Below, piece by piece: positions 17,424 to 25,362 of a stretch of 64,000 nt of DNA. The notes under the pieces were generated by a model. The model searched no databases and was not told where the DNA came from. It saw only the letters and a list, made by a program, of their open reading frames with translations. The DNA is taken from assembly GCA_040755615.1 (NCBI GenBank), contig JBFMAL010000002.1:49055-113054 (forward strand), written 5' to 3'. Each line of letters opens with the position of its first letter. Position 1 is the first letter of the stretch. The DNA comes from DYEP01 sp040755615 (GTDB lineage Bacteria > Bacillota > Sulfobacillia > DUSP01 > DYEP01). A program made the position numbers and the translations under genes.

Positions 17424-18101
17424 TTATGGAAAGAAAGGAAACTGCTGCTGAAGAAGGGGTAACGTCGCCATAATGCCTGCGATCATGATGGCTACCAGAG
17501 CACCGACGGCCAAAGCTGCAACTAGCACAGGTAAAAGCAATGCAGCGACGGCCCGGCCGACCGACATCTGATAGACTGCCTTTATCGAGATCACGTACAG
17601 GACAACCGTCCAGATCAGAACGGCAAACGCTACCATGTTGGAAAACCACTCACCCACAGCCATGGCAATGAGAGCAGCAGGCACGGTAAAGAGTTGTATG
17701 AAGCTTAAAAGGCCTCCGGCAGCGAAAAGCGCCAGCGCCCTGCCCCGTCCACCCAGGAGTTCCGCCCACAGGTGTACGATGGCCGTTCCGATGAACCAGG
17801 TGCTGTAGGCGAAAATGAGGCCTGCTACCGTAACCAGTGTGGTAAAGGCCCTGAGATTTGGGATGCTGTGGCCATAGAAAGAGGCATCGCGCGTCCCGAC
17901 TAAAGTGGTGATCACAGTTGACACCGTAAACACCAGCAGTGCCGTGCCCACGGGCGGTCTTTTTGCCACCTTCTCTATGGTTGATGCGGGACGTGCCATT
18001 ATGCCGTAGAGGATTTCTAAAGTGTCAGGACTCTTTACTTCCAGAGGAGACTCCTCGCCGGTTGCGTGCGTTTCTTCCAGGACCTCTTTATTTTCCTCCA
18101 T
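17424..18101 (-). CDS. Yip1-domain membrane protein
   Basis: 225 residues: an acidic N-terminal tail (about 40 residues), then five predicted membrane spans, with the ILYGIMARPASTIEKVAKRP segment preceding the first helix as in bacterial Yip1-domain proteins. Function unknown. It lies in a same-strand run pyrG-sppA-Yip1-carboxyltransferase with short gaps. Confidence 0.7.
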   Translation of the reverse strand: MEENKEVLEETHATGEESPLEVKSPDTLEILYGIMARPASTIEKVAKRPPVGTALLVFTVSTVITTLVGTRDASFYGHSIPNLRAFTTLVTVAGLIFAYSTWFIGTAIVHLWAELLGGRGRALALFAAGGLLSFIQLFTVPAALIAMAVGEWFSNMVAFAVLIWTVVLYVISIKAVYQMSVGRAVAALLLPVLVAALAVGALVAIMIAGIMATLPLLQQQFPFFP

Positions 18102-18167
18102 TTACCTTCTCCTTTCGGCAGTCATCCGGATGGATTGCAATACCCTGTATTTCCAGGAAATCCAGAC

Positions 18168-19118
18168 TTAATCCCAGGAGAGTCCCGAAGCGCCGGGCAT
18201 CCGGACCAGTCTCTGGTAAAGAAGCATATCAAGAAGCCTTCCCGAAAGATTGTCTCTTTGAATCGACGCGCCGAACCATCTCAGGAACCGCTCAAAGGGA
18301 GTAGCCTGCCCGTAGAAGTAGACTTCGAAGTCGTCTTCAATTTCAGCCATCTTTGCCGCCTGCTCTAAAGCATCATTGAAGTTGCCCAGGCCGTCGACAA
18401 GTCCCAGTTCCAACGCTTGCGAACCCGTGAACACCCTGCCATCAGCTATCTCCTGCATGCGCAGAAGCGGGATATTCCTTCCCTCGGATACGGCCGTCAC
18501 AAACTGCCTGTGTATGTCATCCACCATCCCTTGCAGGATGCGCCTTTCTTCAGGGGTGAGAGCTCTCGTGGTGCTGCCGATGTCCTTCTTGTCAACGCTC
18601 TTTATCACTTCGGGTTCAAGACCCAGCTTGTTGTATAGCTCCTCCACGTTTAGGAGCTCCATGATCACACCGATGCTCCCTGTGACGGTACCGGGGTTTG
18701 CCATGATGTAGTCGGTGCTCGATGCGATCCAGTAGCCTCCCGACGCAGCCACATCAGCCATGGAAGTGACTATGCGTACCCCTGCCTCGCGGGTCTTTTC
18801 TATCTCCCTGGCAATTTCCTGAGCTGAGGCCGCGCTGCCGCCCGGGCTGTTGATCCTGAGGACAAGCGCCTTCACTTCCGGGTCCTCGGCGGCATCCCTT
18901 AAAAACTCGATGATCTGGTCAGAGCCCACAACTGACCCAAACAAGCCCGAAGCAGACTGACCACTCGCAATGGCTCCCTCAATGTAGATTACGCCGATGA
19001 TGTTCCTTGTGCCCCCGTAAAACCCGCGCCCGCCATCCCCGGCAGGCATTGTCAGGACTATCAGGACGGACACGATCGCCACCAGCAACACCGCTACGGG
19101 TACCCATCTTCTTTTCAC
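18168..19118 (-). CDS. sppA: signal peptide peptidase SppA (short form)
   Basis: 316 residues, single N-terminal anchor (about 7-24), then one S49 peptidase domain facing outside. INSPGGSAASAQEI and SMADVAASGGYW carry the nucleophile Ser of the family, and the Lys-rich SVDKKDIGS supplies the likely general base. The single-domain size matches the Bacillus/archaeal 36K type, which cleaves residual signal peptides in the membrane. Its ATG overlaps the pyrG stop by four bases, so the two are translationally coupled. Confidence 0.9.
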   Translation of the reverse strand: MKRRWVPVAVLLVAIVSVLIVLTMPAGDGGRGFYGGTRNIIGVIYIEGAIASGQSASGLFGSVVGSDQIIEFLRDAAEDPEVKALVLRINSPGGSAASAQEIAREIEKTREAGVRIVTSMADVAASGGYWIASSTDYIMANPGTVTGSIGVIMELLNVEELYNKLGLEPEVIKSVDKKDIGSTTRALTPEERRILQGMVDDIHRQFVTAVSEGRNIPLLRMQEIADGRVFTGSQALELGLVDGLGNFNDALEQAAKMAEIEDDFEVYFYGQATPFERFLRWFGASIQRDNLSGRLLDMLLYQRLVRMPGASGLSWD

Positions 19119-20734
19119 GAGTCCCTTCCCTCCTGGGCTTTCTTCTTATCCAGGGCGGCTTTGATAAATCCCGCAAAAAGCGGGTGTGGCCTGTTGGGCC
19201 TTGATCTGAATTCAGGGTGGAACTGGGTGCCCACAAACCACGGGTGTCCTTTGAGCTCCACTATTTCAACCAGGTCGCCCTCGGGCCATATCCCGACAGG
19301 GGAAAGCCCGTAGCGCTCCAGCTCGTCCCTGTACGCGTTGTTCACCTCAAACCTATGCCTGTGCCGTTCACGGACCTCCGGCGCCCCATAGGCCCTCTGC
19401 GCGATGCTGTCTGGCTTTAAAACGCAGCGGAAAGAACCAAGCCGCATGGTACCGCCCATCAGCTTTATCTTTTCCTGCTCGGGCATAAGGTGAATCACCG
19501 GGTGAGGCGTGTCCGGAACAAACTCGGTGGAGTTCGCCTCCAGCCCCAGTACGTTCCTGGCAAACTCGATCACGGCACACTGGAGACCGAGACACAGGCC
19601 CAAAAACGGGATCTTGCTGGTCCTGGCATAGGTGATGGCGCTAATCTTTCCTTCAATACCCCTGTAGTCAAAGCCTCCCGGTACCAGCACGCCGTCAACA
19701 TCGAAAAGTGCTTGGGCCACATCCGCGTCCTCCAGGGACTCTGATTGTACCCATTTTATATTGACCTTGGCATCATTTGCAATGCCCGCGTGTTCCAGCG
19801 CTTCCACTACACTGAGGTAAGCGTCATGCAGTCGCACGTACTTGCCTACCAGCGCTACTGTGACCTCCCTGTCGGGTTGGAGCACCCTCTCGACGATGCG
19901 CTTCCAGTCGTCGAGATCCGGTGCGCTGCACTCAAGGTTCAGCCGCTCACATATCTTCTCTGCCAGGCCTTCCTGCTCGAGTAAGAGGGGCACCTGGTAG
20001 ATGCTCTTTGCATCCACGTTCTCGATGACCGACTGCCTCGGAACGTCACAGAACAGCGCAATCTTGGCTCTTAAGTCCTCTGCCAAAGGCCTTTCGGTAC
20101 GGCATACGATGAAGTCGGGCTGGATACCTATGCTCCGCAGCTCCTTGACGCTGTGCTGGGTGGGCTTGGTCTTCAGCTCGCCCGCTGCCCCGATGAAAGG
20201 GACTAAGGTTACATGGACATACGCGACGCTATCCCTTCCCACGTCCATCCTGAACTGCCTTATAGCCTCAAGGAACGGTAGGCTCTCGATGTCGCCGACT
20301 GTACCTCCCACCTCCACGATGATGACATCCGCACCGCTGTCCTCAGCCACCCGAACGATGCGCTGCTTGATCTCGTTGGTTATGTGAGGGATTACCTGAA
20401 CCGTACCGCCCAGGTAGTCTCCCATCCGCTCCTTGGCGATGACACTGTGATAAATCTGGCCTGTCGTCACGTTGTTGATCTTCCTCAGGTTCACGTCCAT
20501 GAACCGCTCGTAGTGCCCGAGGTCAAGATCTGTCTCGGCGCCGTCTTCGGTGACAAACACCTCCCCGTGCTGGAGCGGGCTCATGGTTCCCGGATCCACA
20601 TTGATGTAGGGATCAAACTTCAGCGCGGTAACCGAAAGACCTCTGGCCTTCAGGAGCTTGCCCAGGGATGCTGCTGTGATGCCTTTGCCTAACGATGATA
20701 CGACGCCGCCTGTTACGAACACGAACTTGGCCAC
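19115..20734 (-). CDS. pyrG: CTP synthase
   Basis: Makes CTP from UTP, ATP and glutamine. 539 residues from GTG at 20734, chosen because AAGGAGGGAGACC lies directly upstream and the family always begins KFVFVTGGVVSSLGKG; the frame stays open another 36 codons into the IS sequence upstream, which is artefactual. Synthase motifs: KFDPYINVDPGTMSP and EVGGTVGDIES. Glutaminase motifs: GLCLGLQ with its catalytic Cys, and the FHPEF His. An IS end lies only about 30 bases upstream, so its native leader has been cut off. Confidence 0.96.
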   Translation of the reverse strand: MAKFVFVTGGVVSSLGKGITAASLGKLLKARGLSVTALKFDPYINVDPGTMSPLQHGEVFVTEDGAETDLDLGHYERFMDVNLRKINNVTTGQIYHSVIAKERMGDYLGGTVQVIPHITNEIKQRIVRVAEDSGADVIIVEVGGTVGDIESLPFLEAIRQFRMDVGRDSVAYVHVTLVPFIGAAGELKTKPTQHSVKELRSIGIQPDFIVCRTERPLAEDLRAKIALFCDVPRQSVIENVDAKSIYQVPLLLEQEGLAEKICERLNLECSAPDLDDWKRIVERVLQPDREVTVALVGKYVRLHDAYLSVVEALEHAGIANDAKVNIKWVQSESLEDADVAQALFDVDGVLVPGGFDYRGIEGKISAITYARTSKIPFLGLCLGLQCAVIEFARNVLGLEANSTEFVPDTPHPVIHLMPEQEKIKLMGGTMRLGSFRCVLKPDSIAQRAYGAPEVRERHRHRFEVNNAYRDELERYGLSPVGIWPEGDLVEIVELKGHPWFVGTQFHPEFRSRPNRPHPLFAGFIKAALDKKKAQEGRDS

Positions 20735-20761
20735 ACGGTCTCCCTCCTTAAAACAATGAAA

Positions 20762-21779
20762 CTCTAGCTTTTGATTAGTTTCTGCTGAAAAAAGCAGTTT
20801 GCCGACTACTCCTCGGCAATTGACCCTTGACAATTTGATCATGGCTTGAGTTGCTACCTGGCTTTAGATCAACCTGGCCAACGGCCCCGCCTATCCAACA
20901 ACGACAACCGGCCAGTCCCCGGTACAGCGTCTGGTTGAGTCCATATCTCCTTTTCAGCTCGCTGATCGTCCCTTCCTGACCGGCTCGCCAGTGTTGCAAT
21001 CGCCCAAACCAGGATTGGCGTTGGTATTCGGTTTGGCTGAACTCCAAAAGCCGCGGCCGGTAGCGATACCTTCCGGTGCTTGGCCGGCCCTGGGATAAGC
21101 ATTCGTGGTCTGCAGACCCATCATAACGTCATACCCGGTCACCAAGCGCTCCTCGCTTTCGGTCAGGCGCACTTTCTACCCGAACTTCCGTTTCTCGGTG
21201 TGCTATGCTACGCCTATCCAAAGCGCTTGGCTGATGATCTGTTCTCCCGGGTCCAGAGTCTTCTCCAATCCACTGACCGGGCGTCGTTTTTCGTACAGGG
21301 CAGTTTCACCAAGTTGCCTGGTGTTCTGGTGCAGCTGTTCTACCACTCTTCGGGCAGATGTGGGCCATTTCTCCGGTGATCCGTCGCATGCGCCGCTTCA
21401 GTACCTTGGCGCAGCATCACTCAGAACGGCCTTGGCCTGTTTCACCAGAGGTGTCACTCTTTATGCGCAAGTAGGTTTCCGCCGGTACGGAAGGCCTCCC
21501 CGACCGCTGGTGGTACTCGTCTTAAAACATCGTCCAACCAGGCGTCCGGTTTGGCCAAATCCTCCGGGAGTTCAAGTGCCTCGGGCGGACAACTGCTCTA
21601 ACAAGATATCTGTTGGCTCTCTTCCTGGCGGAGGCGCAACATTATTCCCCACCTCCGCAGGAACTGAAGTCTTCTTTCTCACACAAGCAATTCGCCACGG
21701 AGACCGGAATCCCTTGATTTACCTGCGGTTTTAAGGATCCTTGTAGCTGACTTTTTCAGCAGAATCTAATTAGCTAGAG
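20762..21779 (-). mobile_element. decayed DDE insertion sequence (ISNCY/IS1182-like) with terminal inverted repeats
   Basis: Bounded by imperfect inverted repeats of about 30 bp: CTCTAGCTTTTGATTAG then TTCTGCTGAAAAA at the left, and the same pattern inverted at the right (CTAATTAGCTAGAG at its outer edge). The transposase reads leftward but is broken. The same terminal 250-bp module recurs at 42330-42634 and 43427-43800. It separates pyrG from the rpoE/UPF0173 pair. Confidence 0.75.
20840..21730 (-). pseudogene. IS transposase, multiply frameshifted
   Basis: The C-terminus is clear: RLQHWRAGQEGTISELKRRY and YRGLAGCRCWIGGAVGQ, the RxxAGxEGxISxLKRxxGLxRxxYRG block of ISNCY/IS1182-type DDE transposases. 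Upstream pieces in different frames include EKRRPVSGLEKTLDPGEQII, equivalent to the segment around the second catalytic Asp, with several shifts and stops. Confidence 0.7.
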
Positions 21780-21797
21780 TGTGTGCCCCAGTACAGT

Positions 21798-22439
21798 TCA
21801 TGCATACTGGAGCACACATATTCGCCTGTCATTCTGCTTCAAATCTTCCTGGGTGATTTCCAAAGTTGTGGAAGGGATCATCTGGGCCCCGCCTACAAGA
21901 TCCAAAAACGCGTCCACCGGGTCGAGGGGAAAAGAAAGCGCTTCCGTCTTGTAATGCATCGGTATTACCACCTTGGGCGACAGCATGGCTACTACTGACG
22001 CGGCTTGCTGGGCGTCTATGGTAAAACGGCCTCCGACGGGGATGAGAAGCACATCGACCCTGCCTATCTGGGTCCTCTGGCGCCCGTCAGGCACGTGCCC
22101 GAGGTCCCCGAGGTGGACAACGCGGATACCTTCACTTTCGATAACAAACACGAGGTTATTGCCGCGCTTTAACCCCGCCTCGTTGTCGTGATAAGTCTCC
22201 ACGGTCCAGATGCTGAGGTCACGCCAGGTGTAACTACCCGGGTGCTTTAATATGGTGGGTTCCCCGGCCTCCTCCGAAATGTAGCTGTGGTCGAAGTGAT
22301 CGTGGGATATTGTGATAAAATCCGCAGTGACACCGGGGGACACGTACCCTACTGTCTCATCGAAGGGGTCGGTGAGTATCCGCTTGCCATCGTATGTGGT
22401 AATGAGGAAGCAGGAGTGTCCCAGCCAGCGTAGTTTCAC
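21798..22439 (-). CDS. metal-dependent hydrolase, UPF0173 (MBL fold)
   Basis: 213 residues. Metallo-beta-lactamase fold with the zinc motif SHDHFDHS (about residues 45-52), HLGDLGHVP in the middle and a late PMHYKTE. This matches the UPF0173 / UlaG-like family of cytoplasmic hydrolases of unknown substrate. Its start overlaps the rpoE stop by four bases. The IS begins 18 bases beyond its stop, so it probably once continued to pyrG. Confidence 0.85.
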   Translation of the reverse strand: MKLRWLGHSCFLITTYDGKRILTDPFDETVGYVSPGVTADFITISHDHFDHSYISEEAGEPTILKHPGSYTWRDLSIWTVETYHDNEAGLKRGNNLVFVIESEGIRVVHLGDLGHVPDGRQRTQIGRVDVLLIPVGGRFTIDAQQAASVVAMLSPKVVIPMHYKTEALSFPLDPVDAFLDLVGGAQMIPSTTLEITQEDLKQNDRRICVLQYA

Positions 22440-22813
22440 GAATCGTCACTCTCCCCATCCCATTCAGAGTCATAGTCCTCCTCAATCTCCTGGGGTTCCG
22501 CTTCATCCGAGTCCTGCTCCCAGAGCCTGTATGCTGGTTTTTTGACCGGGGGATCGGGCCTTATCACCCGCGAGCCCCCCTTGGGCTGCCACTCCTTCAG
22601 CGCCCAGTTGCCCTGGCCCACGTGGACAAACCGGCTGTCCAGGTTAATCTCCGTGTGCGCGCGAGCCATTTCCCTCGTCCTGTTTTCCTTCGGCACCCCA
22701 AGAATGTCCAGCACGCTGTCGATGAGTTCCCGGTAATTCTGAGCAGTCTTCTTCTCTTTTAGAATCTGGTATGCTATGTCGGCCACTGAATCCGTTGGGC
22801 GGAACTTATCCAT
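22436..22813 (-). CDS. rpoE: RNA polymerase delta-like protein (HARE-HTH)
   Basis: 125 residues: a HARE-HTH domain (about 5-75: VADIAYQILKEKK ... INLDSRFVHVGQGNWALKEW) and a strongly acidic tail (EEDYDSEWDGESDDS). This is the architecture of the Firmicute delta subunit, which loosens RNA polymerase-nucleic acid contacts and speeds recycling. The classic neighbour pyrG is present about 2 kb downstream, separated by the MBL gene and an IS. The tail is shorter than in Bacillus. Confidence 0.75.
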   Translation of the reverse strand: MDKFRPTDSVADIAYQILKEKKTAQNYRELIDSVLDILGVPKENRTREMARAHTEINLDSRFVHVGQGNWALKEWQPKGGSRVIRPDPPVKKPAYRLWEQDSDEAEPQEIEEDYDSEWDGESDDS

Positions 22814-22944
22814 TCACCCATCAATCCCCTCACGTGGCGTTATTTCTTTAGTAATTATAACTGTCTCGAGTCTCCAAAACCAGCTTTTTTTGTGACAAAA
22901 TCTGACCCGTGGCAGAGGTATTCCACTGTCCGAAATCGAAACTG

Positions 22945-22974
22945 TTGACATCTGTGGGTGCATAAGAATAGAAT
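22945..22974 (+). promoter_or_regulatory. promoter of the arsR-type gene
   Basis: TTGACA (22945-22950), 18-base spacer, TAGAAT (22969-22974). It predicts a start near 22981 and a ~23-base leader to the TTG start codon at 23004. A TATAAT on the opposite strand near 22855 may serve rpoE. Confidence 0.6.
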
Positions 22975-23003
22975 TCAAACAGGGAGCGAAGGGGGTACGA
23001 ACA

Positions 23004-23315
23004 TTGCTTTCGCCGGAAGAATGCCAGCGATTGGCAGAATTTATGCAGGGATTCAGCAACCCTCTGCGCGTGCGCATACTCTGTAAGCTCCGGAATGGTG
23101 AGAGAACTGTCGGCGAGATTGCCACAGAACTGGGTGAGAAGCAATCAAACGTATCCCAGCAGCTGGCCATCTTGTACCACAAGGGATACGTAACACGAAA
23201 GAAGCATGACCGCCATGTGTACTACTGGCTCCGCGATGAAAGCCTGTGCGAGATCATGGAACAAATAGTGCGCTACGTTTTAAAGGATAACACGAGGACT
23301 CTCAAATCGGTCTGA
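23004..23315 (+). CDS. ArsR/SmtB-family repressor, candidate sulfur sensor
   Basis: 103 residues, winged-helix ArsR fold (NPLRVRILCKLRNGERTVGEIA, recognition helix KQSNVSQQLAILYHKGYV, wing TRKKHDRHVYYWL). It has three cysteines (C7, C27, C82). C27 sits in the second helix (RILC), where the persulfide sensors SqrR/BigR have one of their redox cysteines; C82 lies at the start of the last helix, earlier than their second Cys. No classical CxC arsenic/cadmium motif. It is followed by the sulfur-transfer operon and a perfect palindrome, so it is probably that operon's repressor, comparable in role to sHdrR. TTG start behind GGGGG. Confidence 0.8.
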   Translation: MLSPEECQRLAEFMQGFSNPLRVRILCKLRNGERTVGEIATELGEKQSNVSQQLAILYHKGYVTRKKHDRHVYYWLRDESLCEIMEQIVRYVLKDNTRTLKSV

Positions 23316-23329
23316 TCCCGCAAGAACCC

Positions 23330-23358
23330 TTGATCTTTATACAGCAAGGGGTTAAAAT
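23330..23358 (+). promoter_or_regulatory. promoter of the sulfur-transfer operon
   Basis: TTGATC (23330-23335), exactly 17 bases, TAAAAT (23353-23358). Predicted start near 23365, giving a ~50-base leader that contains the palindromic operator candidate. The operon therefore has its own promoter downstream of the regulator gene. Confidence 0.6.
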
Positions 23359-23377
23359 ATGTCTATATGTTTAAAAG

Positions 23378-23395
23378 ATATTAATATATTAATAT
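23378..23395. promoter_or_regulatory. 18-bp perfect palindrome, probable ArsR operator
   Basis: ATATTAATATATTAATAT, identical to its reverse complement, at about +13 to +30 of the predicted transcript and 19 bases before the dsrE start. AT-rich dyads with ATA...TAT ends are typical ArsR-family operators. A looser half (ATATGTCTATATG) overlaps the -10 region. Confidence 0.65.
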
Positions 23396-23413
23396 TGGAC
23401 AGGAGTTGGTGTC

Positions 23414-23767
23414 ATGGCGAAGATCTGCATCCTCGTCCAGACCGGGCCCTACACGTACGAAAACCTCGATACCGCTCTGGCCCTTGCCAGGAGCGCGAAA
23501 GGTGCCGGCGTGTCAGTGGCCCTTTTTCTGTATGTAGACGGCGTCATCTCCGTCAACTCGAAGATCGACTCCCCCGGCGAGAGAAACCTCTCCCAACTGC
23601 TTGCCGACCTCATCCGGGAAGGCGTGGAGGTGTCCGCGTGCGGCGCATGCTCCAAGTTCCGGGGCATCACAAAGCAGCTCTACGTGGACGGGGCCACCAT
23701 GGGAAGCATCGTGGATATGGCGGAGATGCTGGAAGACGCGGACGCCCTGGTATCCCTCGGGTTCTAG
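23414..23767 (+). CDS. DsrE-like sulfur carrier
   Basis: 117 residues, DsrE/TusD fold: KICILVQTGPYTYENLDTALALARSAK, FLYVDGV, then the cysteine loop SACGACSKFRGI with C76 and C79. In DsrE/TusD one Cys in this position carries the persulfide before RGI. Family members accept sulfane sulfur from TusA and pass it on in the cytoplasm. First gene of the nine-gene operon, AGGAG upstream of ATG, 18 bases from the next gene. The second Cys in a CxxC is a variation worth noting. Confidence 0.8.
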   Translation: MAKICILVQTGPYTYENLDTALALARSAKGAGVSVALFLYVDGVISVNSKIDSPGERNLSQLLADLIREGVEVSACGACSKFRGITKQLYVDGATMGSIVDMAEMLEDADALVSLGF

Positions 23768-23785
23768 CGAAGGGAGGAAGCCTGT

Positions 23786-24139
23786 TTGAACAAAGTCCTG
23801 GTACTCATAACAAAAGGGCCGTACGGTACGTCCCTGAGCGCCGAAGCGTTCAGGCTCGCCGTGGGCCTTGCCTCGATGGAGATGGAAGTGAGCATCGCGT
23901 TCACGGACGACGGTGTATTCAACCTGGTTAAAGCACAGGCGCCTGGAGAACTTGACATGAAGCCCATGAGCCAGGCGTTCTCAGGCATTAAGCACGGCTT
24001 CGGCGTGAGCACCTACGCGCTGGATGAGTCCTTGCGCCTGCGGGGGCTCTCCGCAGACGACCTGGTAGAGGTCGGGGTCATCGATTCTGATACCCTCGCC
24101 CGGATGCTTGCTGATGTCGATGCGGTCGCCAGGTTCTAA
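23786..24139 (+). CDS. DsrF-like protein without cysteine
   Basis: 117 residues with the DsrE/F Rossmann-like fold (KVLVLITKGPYGTSLSAEAFRLAVGLASM, AFTDDGVFNL). It contains no cysteine at all, like the DsrF/TusC subunits that are structural partners in the DsrEFH hexamer. TTG start behind GGGAGG. Follows dsrE directly and probably assembles with it and the next protein. Confidence 0.75.
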   Translation: MNKVLVLITKGPYGTSLSAEAFRLAVGLASMEMEVSIAFTDDGVFNLVKAQAPGELDMKPMSQAFSGIKHGFGVSTYALDESLRLRGLSADDLVEVGVIDSDTLARMLADVDAVARF

Positions 24140-24163
24140 CGACAGTTTTTGGAGGTGGCATAC

Positions 24164-24472
24164 TTGAGCCTTTATCTTCTGTCGCGCTCCCCGTGGGAGC
24201 GCCAGGATTACAAAACGGTGCTTTCGCTGTCAAGAGCCCAGGCTGATCAGGGTATCGAGGCTGCGGTCCTGACCATCCAGGACGCTGTCGTCGCCGAGAA
24301 GAAGGCTCCGCCCGACTACCAAGAGCTGGTCCGGCTGGCGAAGGAGGCAGGGGTCCGGTTTTACGTGCTGTCGGCCGATCTTTCTGCCCGCGGTCTTGCC
24401 CCATCCGCATCCGAGCCTGTAGACTACGACGGCTTCCTGGAACTCATACTTAAGTACAAGACGGTAGTGTGA
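24164..24472 (+). CDS. DsrH/TusB-like protein without cysteine
   Basis: 102 residues from TTG at 24164, chosen because TTTGGAGGTGG lies just upstream. The opening SLYLLSRSPWERQDY resembles DsrH/TusB (LHxLxxSP). True DsrH carries a conserved Cys near residue 20; here that region (SLSRAQADQGIEAAVL) has none and the whole protein lacks Cys. In a DsrEFH-like complex it would be non-catalytic, leaving DsrE as the only sulfur carrier. Confidence 0.65.
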   Translation: MSLYLLSRSPWERQDYKTVLSLSRAQADQGIEAAVLTIQDAVVAEKKAPPDYQELVRLAKEAGVRFYVLSADLSARGLAPSASEPVDYDGFLELILKYKTVV

Positions 24473-24484
24473 GGTGGATTTTTC

Positions 24485-24910
24485 GTGAGCGAGTTCCAGG
24501 TGGACGAGTATACATTCAAGTCGGAATACTACTATGACTCAAACCACGGTTGGGCAAGAGACGACGGTGACCTCGTGACCGTGGGGCTTACCGACTTTGC
24601 CCAGAAGCTGGCTGGAGATTTCATCCATATCGCATTGCCCCGCCTGGGGAAACGTGTGGTAGCCGGGAAACCCCTCGCCTCGGTGGAATCGGGCAAGTGG
24701 GTCGGACGGGTGCACGCTCCGGTGTCCGGCGAGGTGGTGGAGGTAAATGAGGAACTCGATGAGCGCGTGGGGCTTTTGAATTCCGACCCCTACAACGCGG
24801 GTTGGATCGCCCGCATAGCCCCTGACGACAAGGCCGAGCTGTCCGCGCTCATGAAGGGGGAGGCCGTCCGCGAGTTCATCCTTGCGGAAAAAGCCAAACA
24901 CTCAAAGTGA
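24485..24910 (+). CDS. GcvH-like lipoyl-carrier protein (LbpA-type)
   Basis: 141 residues with the GcvH fold: HGWARDDGDLVTVGLTDFAQ, FIHIALPRLGKRV, then the lipoylation hairpin VESGKWVG with K71 as the predicted lipoyl-lysine, and PVSGEVVEVNEEL. No other glycine cleavage gene (gcvT, gcvP) is near. Instead it sits between DsrEFH-like and HdrCB-like genes with a lipoate ligase, the setting of lipoate-binding protein LbpA in sulfur oxidisers, where the lipoyl arm carries sulfur intermediates. GTG start. It overlaps the preceding spacer only; the next gene starts 14 bases on. Confidence 0.85.
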   Translation: MSEFQVDEYTFKSEYYYDSNHGWARDDGDLVTVGLTDFAQKLAGDFIHIALPRLGKRVVAGKPLASVESGKWVGRVHAPVSGEVVEVNEELDERVGLLNSDPYNAGWIARIAPDDKAELSALMKGEAVREFILAEKAKHSK

Positions 24911-24924
24911 CGGAGGGGTGTTCT

Positions 24925-25362
24925 TTGGCCCGTCTTGACGAGACTGCCCTAAAGAAAAGGGCGGCGCTCTGCGCCTACTGCGGATCATGCACCGCCGGTT
25001 GTCCTGTACAATCCGTAGCACCCGATTTCGGCCCGCGGGCTATAGCGCGCCGCGCGCTTTTCGGTCTTTCAGCCGAGGCTACAGAGGCTTCATGGCTGTG
25101 TGCAGGGTGCCACAAGTGCGACATGGCCTGCCCTCAGGATGTGAGGCCTTCTTCTATTATCCGGCATCTACGCGGTCTGTCCCCCGAGACAGGCAGACTT
25201 CATCCCGCTTTTTCAAAACAGATGGAGCTCTTGATGAAACAGGGCCGGCTCTACCTGGTAGACGAGTTCGAAAACGAAAGCCGCGAGGATGAAGGCCTGC
25301 CGCGGCTCGCCGAAGAGCTTCCCGACGTGGCCGTGTTGCTTGGTGGAGGGGAGCAGGCATGA
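24925..25362 (+). CDS. HdrC-like iron-sulfur protein
   Basis: 145 residues from TTG at 24925, chosen because CGGAGGGG is 8 bases upstream. Two classic 4Fe-4S motifs: C16-C19-C22-C26 (CAYCGSCTAGCPV) and C59-C62-C65-C69 (CAGCHKCDMACPQ), then a helical tail. This is the electron-transfer subunit of heterodisulfide-reductase-type enzymes and partners HdrB, whose ATG overlaps its stop by four bases. Cytoplasmic, no membrane span. Only one HdrC is present, unlike canonical sHdr loci with two. Confidence 0.87.
   Translation: MARLDETALKKRAALCAYCGSCTAGCPVQSVAPDFGPRAIARRALFGLSAEATEASWLCAGCHKCDMACPQDVRPSSIIRHLRGLSPETGRLHPAFSKQMELLMKQGRLYLVDEFENESREDEGLPRLAEELPDVAVLLGGGEQA

Noticed and set aside
20735..20842. 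Upstream extension of pyrG by 36 codons
   Set aside because: This part is IS sequence; GTG 20734 with AAGGAGGG matches the invariant family N-terminus.
23359..23931. 190-codon plus-strand frame overlapping the DsrE genes
   Set aside because: Arg-rich out-of-frame shadow spanning two real genes.
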